From an uncultured Clostridia bacterium (GTDB taxonomy: Bacteria; Bacillota; Clostridia; HGM11327): a DNA stretch of 61,383 nt. The stretch spans positions 1 through 61,383 of the forward strand of contig CAMEIT010000004.1 in the NCBI GenBank assembly GCA_945918795.1. The letters run 5' to 3'. Below are positions 16,689 through 25,209 of this stretch, in pieces (position 1 is the first letter of the stretch; each line of letters opens with the position of its first letter). The position numbers and the translations under genes were made by a program. The notes beneath the pieces are model-generated. The model made no database searches, had not been told where the DNA came from, and saw only the letters and a list, made by a program, of their open reading frames with translations.

Positions 16689-16722
16689 AAAGCCTGACCA
16701 TCAATGATGGTTAGGCTTTTTA
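16689..16722 (+). terminator. Terminator between cysE and the PTS IIC-like gene
   Basis: AAAGCCTGACCAT / ATGGTTAGGCTTT with loop around CAA, followed by a T-run. It could end cysE or act as an attenuator just before the next start codon at 16756; spacing (34 nt) is unusually short for a promoter between, so attenuation is possible. Confidence 0.75.
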
Positions 16723-16755
16723 TTTAAAAAATTTTATTCAAGAATGGAGTTTGTT

Positions 16756-17823
16756 ATGGAAAAAACAGAAAACAAATGGTTAACATGGCTTAAGGGACTG
16801 CCCAAACGTTGGTTTGTTGACGGTCTTTCCTCAATGGCGCTGGGTCTGTTTGCGTCACTGCTCATAGGCACGATAATTTCCCAGCTCGCCGAGATAAAGT
16901 TCTTGTCTTTCCTCGGTGAATTCGGAAAAATGGCAAAGAATTCATATGTTGTCGGCGCCGCTATAAGCATTGCAATTGCATACGGTATGCACTGCAAGCC
17001 GCTTGTCATATTCTCATGTGCCGCAGTAGGTGCATTCGGATACAGCTACGGCGGACCGGTAGGCGCATACGTTGCAGCACTGTTTGCAGCAGAAGCAGGT
17101 AATTTGATTGCCGGCAAAACAAGAATAGATATTCTCCTTGTGCCGTTCACAACGATAGTCATTGGTTGTGCCGTAGGAACTTTAATAGGACCTCCTATTT
17201 CGCAGTTCATGACATGGCTCGGCAATGTAATTAATTCCGCAACAGAATTACAACCTATTCCTATGGGCATAATCGTATCAGTTCTCACCGGTATGGCTCT
17301 TACTGCCCCGATATCAAGCGCCGCACTGTGCGTTTCCATGGGCATAAGCGGTCTCGCGGCAGGCGCGGCAACGGTGGGCTGCTGTGTAAACATGATGGGA
17401 TTTGCAATAATAAGCTACAAGGACAACGGCATAGGCGGCTTCCTCGCACAAGGTCTCGGAACCTCGATGCTTCAGGTACCGAATATTGTTAAAAAGCCGA
17501 CAATATGGCTCCCTGCCATAATAGCAAGCGCAATACTCGGACCTATCGCTACAACAATACTTCCGCTCTACAATAACGCAATAGGCGCAGGTATGGGTAC
17601 ATCAGGTCTTGTAGGCTCCATAAATACTTATATAGTTATGACTTCATCCGAAGCAATGGCTGCTTTCGGTGTCGAAGCGCTTTCTCCTGTGCTCGCTTTA
17701 ATCAGAATTGCGCTTCTTGAGTTCATACTTCCTATGGCTGTAACATATGCAATTTATCTTCTCATTCGTAAAATCGGCTGGATCAAAGACGGCGATATGA
17801 CCATAGAATCGGCAAAAAAATAA
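16756..17823 (+). CDS. PTS EIIC-type membrane permease (stand-alone)
   Basis: 355 residues from the ATG at 16756, chosen because GGAG (16746-16749) is correctly spaced; an earlier in-frame ATG at 16744 includes that site. It has about 9-10 transmembrane segments with the Gly/Ala-rich blocks of the EIIC_2-type family (ALGLFASLLIGTIISQLAE; YGMHCKPLVIFSCAAVGAFG; ALTAPISSAALCVSMGI). No EIIA or EIIB domain and no PTS genes are nearby, so its role may be non-PTS transport or it may work with subunits encoded elsewhere. Substrate unknown. Confidence 0.75.
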   Translation: MEKTENKWLTWLKGLPKRWFVDGLSSMALGLFASLLIGTIISQLAEIKFLSFLGEFGKMAKNSYVVGAAISIAIAYGMHCKPLVIFSCAAVGAFGYSYGGPVGAYVAALFAAEAGNLIAGKTRIDILLVPFTTIVIGCAVGTLIGPPISQFMTWLGNVINSATELQPIPMGIIVSVLTGMALTAPISSAALCVSMGISGLAAGAATVGCCVNMMGFAIISYKDNGIGGFLAQGLGTSMLQVPNIVKKPTIWLPAIIASAILGPIATTILPLYNNAIGAGMGTSGLVGSINTYIVMTSSEAMAAFGVEALSPVLALIRIALLEFILPMAVTYAIYLLIRKIGWIKDGDMTIESAKK

Positions 17824-17918
17824 GTTCCGGATTTGTTTGAGCCTGATTTGTGCGTTCTTGCCGTACATCATGTGAAGAAAAAAATGTATTTTATATTAAA
17901 AAATTTTGAAAAAACCTA

Positions 17919-17947
17919 TTGACAATATGAGAAATCAGTTGTATAAT
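17919..17947 (+). promoter_or_regulatory. Consensus promoter of amt
   Basis: TTGACA (17919-17924), 17-nt spacer, TATAAT (17942-17947). The leader to the ATG at 18174 is about 220 nt and contains two intrinsic terminators in series. Confidence 0.85.
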
Positions 17948-17960
17948 ATGCCCATACAAG

Positions 17961-18001
17961 AGCAAAGGAGCTGCAGTATTACACTTGCAGTTCCTTTTTT
18001 T
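17961..18001 (+). terminator. First leader terminator of amt, with overlapping small hairpin
   Basis: AAGGAGCTGCAG (17965-17976) pairs with CTTGCAGTTCCTT near 17983-17995, then TTTTTTT. Just upstream, AGC (17961-17963) and GCT (17970-17972) can close a six-base loop AAAGGA that shares bases with the terminator arm, so the two structures exclude each other. Confidence 0.7.
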
Positions 18002-18090
18002 ATCGGCATACCCGATACCGTGGCTGTAGAGTTATTGATTAAGAGCTGTATAATCAATATTGTGGATTGTCGATAAGAAATCAATCAAAA

Positions 18091-18140
18091 GCACAAAGAT
18101 GTGCGGTCGCCGAATAAAATCAGTGCCGCACATCTTTTTT
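18091..18140 (+). terminator. Second leader terminator of amt, with overlapping hexaloop hairpin
   Basis: AAGATGTGCGG (18096-18106) pairs with CCGCACATCTT (18126-18136), followed by TTTTTT. GCAC (18091-18094) and GTGC (18101-18104) can instead close a loop AAAGAT, overlapping the terminator arm. The A1/G4 hexaloop is the feature recognised by ANTAR antiterminators. Confidence 0.75.
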
Positions 18141-18173
18141 GCAAATAATTATTTTCAAGGAAGGTATTTGGAA

Positions 18174-19946
18174 ATGGAAGATTTATTGGAATCAGTCGCT
18201 CAAGCAGCAAATGAAGTCGGTTTCGGTATATGGTTTCTCATTGGTGCAGCGCTTGTATTCTTCATGCAGGCAGGCTTCGCAATGGTTGAAACAGGATTTA
18301 CCCGAGCAAAAAACGCAGGTAACATTATTATGAAAAACCTGATGGACTTCTGTATCGGTACAGTATGTTTCGTTATATTGGGTTTCAGCCTGATGATGAG
18401 TGAGAATTATCTGTTCGGTTTTATAGGCGTGCCGAATTTTCAGATATTCACAAACTTCGGTGAATTCATAGAAACTAATGCTTCAAGCTTCGTTTTCAAC
18501 CTTGTATTCTGTGCTACCGCCGCAACAATAGTTTCCGGTGCTATGGCTGAAAGAACAAAATTTGTTTCTTACTGTGTTTACTCCGCCGTTATTTCGCTTA
18601 TAGTTTATCCTATCGAAGCCGGCTGGGTTTGGAACTCGCAGGGCTGGCTCGCTCAACTCGGTTTCATCGACTATGCAGGTTCCGCCGCAATACATACAGT
18701 CGGAGGAATTGCCGCACTTATCGGTGCAATAATGGAGGGTGCTCGTCTGGGCAAGTATAAGCGCGATGCTTCCGGCAAAGTTGTTAAAGTAAACGCAATT
18801 CCGGGTCATGCTATTACAATCGGTGCTCTCGGATGCTTCATACTTTGGTTTGGCTGGTACGGCTTCAACGGCGCTGCCGCTAAATCAATAACGGAGCTCG
18901 GTTCTATATTCCTTACAACAACAATAGCTCCGGCAGTTGCAACAGTCGTATGTATGCTTTTCACATGGATCAAAAACGGCAAGCCTGATGTATCAATGTG
19001 TCTGAACGCTTCTTTGGCAGGTCTTGTCGGAATAACAGCAGGCTGTGCAAGCCTCGATGCTTTGGGTTCAATAATCGTCGGCATTGTTTCCGGTATATTG
19101 GTAGTGGTTGTTGTTGAAGTTCTTGATGTTAAGCTTCACATCGATGACCCTGTCGGTGCAGTCGGTGTTCACTGTGCAAACGGTATCTGGGGTACAATTG
19201 CAGTCGGACTTCTCGCAACAGATACAGCTCCGACAGGCCGCAACGGTCTCATATACGGTCTTATAAAGGGAGATGCCGCAGCAGGCGCCGAGCTTTTCGG
19301 TGTACAATGCTTGGGTATTGTCGCTATCGTTGCATGGACAACCGTTTGCATGATAATAACGTTTACCATAATCAAAAAGACTCTCGGTCTGCGTGTATCC
19401 AAGGAAGAGGAAATCCTCGGATTGGATTCGACAGAACACGGTTTGCCGAGTGCATATGCGGACTTTGTTCCGGCTGTTGAAAAATACATATCTTACGATG
19501 ATGTTGAAGTACCTGCGGTTTCCGGAGATACGCCTATTGCAGAAGCAATACCCGTAAAGAAAGAAGCATCTTTCGTGGAGGACGGAAAACCGAAGATGAC
19601 AAAGATAGAAATCATATGCAAAGAATCTCGTCTGGAAACACTCAAGAATGCAATGATGGAAATAGGCATTACAGGTATGACTGTTTCACACGTTATGGGC
19701 TGTGGTATACAGAAGGGACGTCCCGAATACTATCGTGGTGTCATGGTTGAGACAAACCTGCTTCCTAAGATTCAGGTTGACATAGTAGTAAGCAAGGTAC
19801 CTGTTGCAAGAGTAATAGATACAGCTAAGAAAGCACTTTATACAGGTCATATCGGCGACGGCAAGATATTCGTTTACGATGTTGAAAACGTTGTCAAGGT
19901 AAGAACCGGTGAAGAAGGCTTTGACGCATTGCAGGATGTAGAATAA
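18174..19946 (+). CDS. amt: Ammonium transporter fused to a PII signalling domain
   Basis: 590 residues from the ATG at 18174, chosen for AAGGAAGG (18157-18164); an in-frame GTG at 18060 would lie upstream of a leader terminator. Amt domain about 10-425 with 11 expected helices and family blocks ALVFFMQAGFAMVETGF, HTVGGIAALIGAI and FGWYGFNG. After a linker (about 430-470), a GlnB/PII domain (about 475-580) includes the T-loop region GIQKGRPEYYRGV with the conserved Tyr-Arg-Gly, and a C-terminal GHIGDGKIFVYDVENVV block. PII domains sense 2-oxoglutarate and ATP/ADP and gate Amt channels; the fusion puts the regulator on the transporter. Leader structure suggests nitrogen-responsive antitermination. 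Confidence 0.92.
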   Translation: MEDLLESVAQAANEVGFGIWFLIGAALVFFMQAGFAMVETGFTRAKNAGNIIMKNLMDFCIGTVCFVILGFSLMMSENYLFGFIGVPNFQIFTNFGEFIETNASSFVFNLVFCATAATIVSGAMAERTKFVSYCVYSAVISLIVYPIEAGWVWNSQGWLAQLGFIDYAGSAAIHTVGGIAALIGAIMEGARLGKYKRDASGKVVKVNAIPGHAITIGALGCFILWFGWYGFNGAAAKSITELGSIFLTTTIAPAVATVVCMLFTWIKNGKPDVSMCLNASLAGLVGITAGCASLDALGSIIVGIVSGILVVVVVEVLDVKLHIDDPVGAVGVHCANGIWGTIAVGLLATDTAPTGRNGLIYGLIKGDAAAGAELFGVQCLGIVAIVAWTTVCMIITFTIIKKTLGLRVSKEEEILGLDSTEHGLPSAYADFVPAVEKYISYDDVEVPAVSGDTPIAEAIPVKKEASFVEDGKPKMTKIEIICKESRLETLKNAMMEIGITGMTVSHVMGCGIQKGRPEYYRGVMVETNLLPKIQVDIVVSKVPVARVIDTAKKALYTGHIGDGKIFVYDVENVVKVRTGEEGFDALQDVE

Positions 19947-20060
19947 AGCTATTTTCTGTGGACAACGGCGCGTCTCAATTTAATAAAATCATTAAATTGT
20001 GCAGTCCCCCCTAATACTTCGTGTCGTTGTCCGGCAGTTAATATATATAAAACTCCATAC

Positions 20061-20098
20061 AAATCAAAACCACCGAAGCAATTCGGTGGTTTTGATTT
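20061..20098. terminator. Bidirectional terminator between amt and htpG
   Basis: AAATCAAAACCACCGAA and TTCGGTGGTTTTGATTT form a perfect long stem with loop GCAA; T-rich flanks on both strands. It can end both amt (+) and htpG (-). Confidence 0.85.
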
Positions 20099-20107
20099 GT
20101 TATTATA

Positions 20108-22060
20108 TTACAGTAATTTCTGCATTATTTCAACAGTGCGGTTTTCAAATGCTCCAAGCTCTTCGGGCGTCAGCTGACGCATATTCATAAGCGCCATATC
20201 ATAAACCTGTCTTGCAAACATTTTCCTCAGTTCCTCGTCATCCGTCTTTTCGGTGAGCCTTGCAATAAGGTCGTTATTCGTATTGAGAACGATCTTATAC
20301 TGCATCGGGAACATTTTGTCAAGGTCAAGCTCGCCTTCCATTCCGCTCATTTTGTAATGCTCGTACAGCTCGCGGATTCGCTTTGATTGCTCGCTCAGGA
20401 AGAGTACGGCAGGTGTATCTGCGTTTTTCATCGGTTCGGCAGTAACTTCAAGATTTTCTTTTCCGATCGCATCCTTGAACAATTCAATAACCTTTTCCGA
20501 AAGCTCTTTGTCGACAACGCCGTCCGTTTTGAGCGTCGGAGCAATATCGCTGTCGATTCTGACAAAAGAAATGTTATCGTTTTTACATTCAAGATAATTG
20601 ATAAAGTTCCTGTCTATCAGCGTATCGAGATATACAGCCTCCTCGCCGCTTTCCTTGTACATGGATATGAGCTGGGATTGCTGATTTTTGTCGGTAACAT
20701 AGAATATTCTGCTCTTTTCCTCGTTCTCATTTGTGAGCTGTGCAAGAGTTTTGTATTCGTCATTTATCGTCTTGAATATGATGTAGTCTTTCATCATATC
20801 ATAGAATTTATCATCCTTCAAGCAGCCGTATTTGATGAAGAGGTTTATATCGTTCCAATACTTGTTATATTCATCGCGGCTGTTATTGAACAGAGACTTG
20901 AGCTTTTCGGCAATCTTTTTTGTTATATGCTTTGATATTTTCGCAACATAGCCGTCATTCTGGAGGAAGCTACGTGATACGTTAAGCGGAAGATCCTGAC
21001 AATCAAGGCAGCCTTTCAGAAGCATCAGAAATTCGGGTATTACCTCTTTGACGTTATCTGCAATAAATACCTGATTGCTGTACAGCTTTACCTTGCCCTC
21101 AAACGGTTGAAACTGATCCGGTACCTGCGGGAAGTAAAGTATTCCCTTAAGTCTGAACGGATAATCAACATTCAAATGTATCCAGAATAATGGCACATTA
21201 TAATCATTGAATACTCTCTTGTAAAACTCTTTGTATTCATCAGCCGTACATTCCGCAGGCGATTTGAGCCACAACGGATGCGTATCGTTTACAGGCTCAT
21301 CATCATGCTTGCAGGTACACTCATGCTCGCCGTCATGTTCGCACGTACACGCCTCGTCCCCGTGAGCACATTTGCATTCTTCGCCCTCATGCTCGCCGCA
21401 TTTGCATTCATGCTTTGCATTTGCGTCAACTACATATATCTCATACGGAAGAAAATAGCAGTATTTTCTGACAATATCGCGCACCTTGTCCGCATCGAGA
21501 AAATCCTCGCTGTCCTCGGCAATATGAAGCGTTATTTCAGTTCCTCTGTCAGTTTTGTCGGAAGCTGATATTTCGTAATCCATGCCCGTTTCGGACACCC
21601 ACTTGACAGCCTCTGCCCCGTCCATAAACGACAGCGTATTTATCTCAACTCTGTCCGACACCATGAATACCGAATAAAAACCGAGTCCGAAGTGGCCTAT
21701 TATATCATCCGTGGCATTCTTGCCTATATATTCTTTGTATTTCTCGGCAAACTCCTTCGCACCCGAAAAAGCGACCTGATTTATATATTTTTTAACCTCA
21801 GCCTCAGTCATTCCTATGCCGTTATCCTTAAACACTATCGTTTTGGCTTCGGCATCAACTGTTACGTCAACTCTCCATTTATTGTCCTCTGGCAAAGTAT
21901 ACTGTCCGCCGTTTGCAATATTGGCGAGCTTTGTAATGGCATCCATACCGTTTGATATTATTTCTCTTATGAAAATATCCTTGTCGGCATAAAGCCATTT
22001 TTTTATTACAGGAAACATATTTACCTGATCAATCTGAATACTTCCCTTTTCGTTTTCCAT
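20108..22060 (-). CDS. htpG: HSP90-family chaperone HtpG with a Cys/His-rich insertion
   Basis: 650 residues. N-terminal ATPase (GHKL) domain about 1-210 with REIISNGMDA, VFKDNGIGM and GHFGLGFYSVF. Middle domain from about 265, with FWIHLNVDYPF. C-terminal dimerisation domain to the end. Residues 217-252 are an insertion not typical of HtpG: four units with CxC pairs (Cys219/221, 229/231, 238/240, 248/250) and His at 217, 224, 233, 242, 246, 252, rich in Glu/Gly. It sits where eukaryotic Hsp90 has its charged linker. Metal binding is a reasonable inference. HSP90 chaperones client proteins in the cytosol. Transcribed alone. Confidence 0.93.
   Translation of the reverse strand: MENEKGSIQIDQVNMFPVIKKWLYADKDIFIREIISNGMDAITKLANIANGGQYTLPEDNKWRVDVTVDAEAKTIVFKDNGIGMTEAEVKKYINQVAFSGAKEFAEKYKEYIGKNATDDIIGHFGLGFYSVFMVSDRVEINTLSFMDGAEAVKWVSETGMDYEISASDKTDRGTEITLHIAEDSEDFLDADKVRDIVRKYCYFLPYEIYVVDANAKHECKCGEHEGEECKCAHGDEACTCEHDGEHECTCKHDDEPVNDTHPLWLKSPAECTADEYKEFYKRVFNDYNVPLFWIHLNVDYPFRLKGILYFPQVPDQFQPFEGKVKLYSNQVFIADNVKEVIPEFLMLLKGCLDCQDLPLNVSRSFLQNDGYVAKISKHITKKIAEKLKSLFNNSRDEYNKYWNDINLFIKYGCLKDDKFYDMMKDYIIFKTINDEYKTLAQLTNENEEKSRIFYVTDKNQQSQLISMYKESGEEAVYLDTLIDRNFINYLECKNDNISFVRIDSDIAPTLKTDGVVDKELSEKVIELFKDAIGKENLEVTAEPMKNADTPAVLFLSEQSKRIRELYEHYKMSGMEGELDLDKMFPMQYKIVLNTNNDLIARLTEKTDDEELRKMFARQVYDMALMNMRQLTPEELGAFENRTVEIMQKLL
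21305..21412 (-). repeat. Coding repeat: Cys/His units inside htpG
   Basis: Encodes four near-repeats of about 9-10 residues, approximate consensus H-x-G-E-x-x-C-x-C-x. The underlying DNA has a matching periodicity (repeated CATGCTCGCC-like segments on the plus strand), so it could expand or contract by slippage. Confidence 0.8.
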
Positions 22061-22098
22061 AGTAATATTTTCCTTTCACATTGTATCAAAAAGTAATT

Positions 22099-22467
22099 TT
22101 ATCTTCTCTCGATTATATGAACCAAATTTCCCTCGGGGTCCTTAAAGAACAAGTTTGAAAACTTCTCCTTTACAACAGGCTCTCCCACAAAATTTACTTT
22201 TTTCTCTTTCAATCTCTCATATTCCCCGTCAAAGTCTTCTACCAAAAACGCAATATGGCGCAAGCCCGACGTCAGGTTATGATAATCTCTTTCGCCTTCA
22301 TCCGTTGCAGGATATATTTCAATCTGAACCCCGTTAGGCGCCGCTATGAAATATCCGCCTTTGCCGTTATCCGAAACAACTGTCATATTGAAAATATCCA
22401 TATACCAATTTTTGAGTGCTGTGGAATTCTCAGCCGCAATTCCGATATGCTCTATGCCTTTTATCAT
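22099..22467 (-). CDS. VOC-superfamily (glyoxalase-fold) protein
   Basis: 122 residues from the ATG at 22467, which has GGAGG upstream; a longer in-frame start at 22515 lacks one. Glyoxalase/bleomycin-resistance fold: IKGIEHIGIAAENS at the N-terminus (His metal ligand), GVQIEIYPA (Glu), LRHIAFLVEDFDG (His) and FKDPEGNLVHIIER (Glu). It could be a methylmalonyl-CoA epimerase-like or glyoxalase I-like enzyme; the substrate is not determined. The four metal ligands appear intact. Confidence 0.8.
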   Translation of the reverse strand: MIKGIEHIGIAAENSTALKNWYMDIFNMTVVSDNGKGGYFIAAPNGVQIEIYPATDEGERDYHNLTSGLRHIAFLVEDFDGEYERLKEKKVNFVGEPVVKEKFSNLFFKDPEGNLVHIIERR

Positions 22468-22574
22468 ATTATCCTCCGTTTCCAAAACGAGCGTTTTTGG
22501 GGCTTTGCCTCTCAAACGCCTATTTATGTATTGTTATATTAATTTTTGCCGATAAAAAATAACCTCCGAAAGCT

Positions 22575-23294
22575 TTATTTTGAAAGCGGTTTATTTTTTA
22601 TGAGCGCATTTTTCCTTGGATACAAAGCAGGTGTCACCTTGACCTTACGTATGATAACGAAATTTCTTTCCGCATCAAGATACGGCACATTCACCTGTCT
22701 TATAGCCTCTGTTTTGGCTCCGAGCGCGTTTATTGCAAAATCCGCATCATTTACCTCGTCAAACACGAGCGGTCCCTTGTATGCAAGCAATATTCCGCCG
22801 CACTTTACAAAAGGAATGCAGTATTCGGAAAGCTTATTGAGTGATGCTACCGCACGCGAAACGCACGCATCGTATTTTTCGCGCATTTTGCCGTGCGCAA
22901 GCTCTTCCGCGCGTCCGGCAATGGCAGTTATACCCTTTATATTCAGCTTTTGTGCCGTCTCCTTTATAAAGTTCACCTTTTTTTCTGTCGCATCGGCAAG
23001 CGTAAAATGAATCTCGGGACAGCACACCGCAAGCGGCACGCCCGGGAAGCCTGCACCTGTGCCGATGTCAAGCACATTTTTCATTCCGCAAATATACTGC
23101 GCTCCGCTCAGGGAATCGAGTATATGCTTGACTACAATATCCCTTTGCGTTACATTACCGAGAAGATTGAATTTTTGATTCGTCTCCTCAAGTATATCCG
23201 CATACTCGGACAGCACCTCTGCCGCCGAGTCACAATTTTTTATATTAAGTTCTTTAAGCCCGTTCAAAAGCAATTCAAAATTCTCAGGCAGCAT
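22575..23294 (-). CDS. rsmG: 16S rRNA (guanine527-N7)-methyltransferase RsmG
   Basis: 239 residues. Rossmann-type methyltransferase with SAM motif NVLDIGTGAGFPGVPLA and the family N-terminus (NQKFNLLGNVTQRDIVVKHILDSL). It methylates G527 in the 530 loop of 16S rRNA. It lies 9 nt after mnmG in the classical mnmE-mnmG-rsmG order. Confidence 0.95.
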   Translation of the reverse strand: MLPENFELLLNGLKELNIKNCDSAAEVLSEYADILEETNQKFNLLGNVTQRDIVVKHILDSLSGAQYICGMKNVLDIGTGAGFPGVPLAVCCPEIHFTLADATEKKVNFIKETAQKLNIKGITAIAGRAEELAHGKMREKYDACVSRAVASLNKLSEYCIPFVKCGGILLAYKGPLVFDEVNDADFAINALGAKTEAIRQVNVPYLDAERNFVIIRKVKVTPALYPRKNALIKNKPLSK

Positions 23295-23303
23295 AATTAC
23301 TCC

Positions 23304-25178
23304 TTAGTCGGAATGTTGTTTGAGGTATATGAGCAGCACCGATATATCCGACGGCGATACGCCCGATATACGCATTGCTTGTCCCATAGTAAGCGGTCTT
23401 ATCTTGGCAAGCTTTTGCCTTGCTTCAAGTCGCAAACCCGATATATTCTCATAATCAATGTTCTCTGACAGGCGAATATCCTCCATTGACATCATTCGTC
23501 CTGCCTGCTTATTCTGTTTTTCGATATATCCCGAATATTTTATATCTATTTCAACCGTCTGAGCCGCCTGTCTTGAAAGCGCTTCTTCCGGCGGAAACAT
23601 TCCCGCAATATCCGAATAGCAAAGCTCTGGACGCTTGAGAAGCTCCGCAAGCGTCATTGTTTTTTTAGCCGCAGACGTTCCGAGTTCCTCAATCATTTGA
23701 TTGAATTCATTTGTGGGATTTACAACCGTATTTTCAAGACGCGCCTTTTCTTTTTCTATCTGCTCTTTTTTGAACATAAATGCGTCATATCGCGCATCGC
23801 TTACGAGTCCTACGTTTCTTCCGTATTGAGTAAGACGTTCATCCGCATTATCCTGCCTCAAAAGAAGTCTGTATTCCGCACGCGAGGTCATCATTCTGTA
23901 AGGCTCATTCGTGCCCTTTGTTACGAGATCGTCTATCAAAACGCCCACATAGCCCTCATTTCTTGCCACAATGAGCGGTTCTGCGCCCTTAAGGTACTGT
24001 GCCGCATTGATTCCGGCTATTATGCCCTGCGCCGCCGCCTCCTCATATCCGGAGCTTCCGTTTATCTGACCGCACGTAAAGAATCCGGCAAGTCTTTTTG
24101 TTTCAAGCGAAAGCTTAAGCTCAACGGGATTGAGGCAGTCATATTCGATTGCGTAAGCATAACGCATTATCTTTACATTTTCAAGTCCTCGAATGCTGTG
24201 GTAAAACTCTCTTTGCACATCGACAGGCAGTGAGGAAGAAATTCCCTGCACGTACATTTCATCCGTGTATCTTCCCTCAGGCTCCAGAAAGAACTGGTGC
24301 GCCTTTCTGTCTGCAAAACGCATTACCTTATCCTCAATGGACGGACAGTATCTCGGGCCTATGCCCTTTATCATTCCGCTGTAAAGAGGCGAACGGTGAA
24401 TATTGTCCCTTATTATCTGATGCGTTGTCTCGTTTGTATAGCCCATCCAACAGCAGTCCTGCTGTATATCGATTCTGTCATTCAAAAACGAGAACGGTAT
24501 AATTTCGGCATCGCCGTACTGAGGCTCAAGCTTTGAAAAGTCAACCGAATTTTTATTAACTCTGGCAGGCGTACCCGTTTTGAAGCGTCTGAGCTCAAAA
24601 CCCAAATCGGCAAGCGATTTTGATATACCCGTTGCACGCGGAAATCCGTTAGGACCGGTCTCGGCTCTGTATTCGCCTATTATGATCTGCGACTGCATAT
24701 ACACGCCCGTCGCAAGCACAACCGCCCTTGCACCGTACTCCTCGCCCATTGCCGTTCTTATTCCGCATACGGCGCAGTTCTTCTCCAGAATATCGGTAAC
24801 TTCCGCCTGAATTATGTCAAGTCCGTTTGTATTCTCCAGAACGCGCTTCATTTCGTTATGATAGCGCTGTTTATCTGCCTGCACCCTGAGAGAGTGTACG
24901 GCAGGGCCTTTGGATATATTGAGCATTCTGCTCTGAATAAACGATTTATCCGCATTCACTGCCATTTCGCCGCCGAGCGCATCTATTTCCCTTACAAGAT
25001 GCCCCTTTGACGTGCCGCCTATAGACGGATTGCACGCAAGAAATGCTATCGAATCAAGATTTATAACAAAAATGGCTGTCTTGAAGCCTTGTCTGGCAGA
25101 GGCAAGAGCCGCTTCACAGCCCGCGTGACCTCCGCCTATTACAGCCACATCATAATCATCAACTTTAATTGCCGACAT
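23304..25178 (-). CDS. mnmG: tRNA uridine-5-carboxymethylaminomethyl modification enzyme MnmG
   Basis: 624 residues. FAD-binding GGGHAGCEAALASARQG at the N-terminus, CNPSIGGTSKGHLVREIDALGG, and the C-terminal GEMA-domain region (SGLRLEARQKLAKIRPLTMGQA, ISGVSPSDISVLLIYLKQ). With MnmE it makes the cmnm5 modification of tRNA wobble uridine. 31 nt downstream of mnmE. Confidence 0.97.
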   Translation of the reverse strand: MSAIKVDDYDVAVIGGGHAGCEAALASARQGFKTAIFVINLDSIAFLACNPSIGGTSKGHLVREIDALGGEMAVNADKSFIQSRMLNISKGPAVHSLRVQADKQRYHNEMKRVLENTNGLDIIQAEVTDILEKNCAVCGIRTAMGEEYGARAVVLATGVYMQSQIIIGEYRAETGPNGFPRATGISKSLADLGFELRRFKTGTPARVNKNSVDFSKLEPQYGDAEIIPFSFLNDRIDIQQDCCWMGYTNETTHQIIRDNIHRSPLYSGMIKGIGPRYCPSIEDKVMRFADRKAHQFFLEPEGRYTDEMYVQGISSSLPVDVQREFYHSIRGLENVKIMRYAYAIEYDCLNPVELKLSLETKRLAGFFTCGQINGSSGYEEAAAQGIIAGINAAQYLKGAEPLIVARNEGYVGVLIDDLVTKGTNEPYRMMTSRAEYRLLLRQDNADERLTQYGRNVGLVSDARYDAFMFKKEQIEKEKARLENTVVNPTNEFNQMIEELGTSAAKKTMTLAELLKRPELCYSDIAGMFPPEEALSRQAAQTVEIDIKYSGYIEKQNKQAGRMMSMEDIRLSENIDYENISGLRLEARQKLAKIRPLTMGQAMRISGVSPSDISVLLIYLKQHSD

Positions 25179-25209
25179 ACTAAAATTATCTCCGTTTGCG
25201 AAACACCAA

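Noticed and set aside
16640..16722. c-di-GMP or purine riboswitch before the PTS IIC-like gene
   Set aside because: A short GACG..AAAGCC similarity exists but the rest of either aptamer is missing; only the terminator is supported.
20387..20935. A 182-residue plus-strand frame over htpG
   Set aside because: Antisense to the htpG middle and C-terminal domains; no ribosome-binding site.
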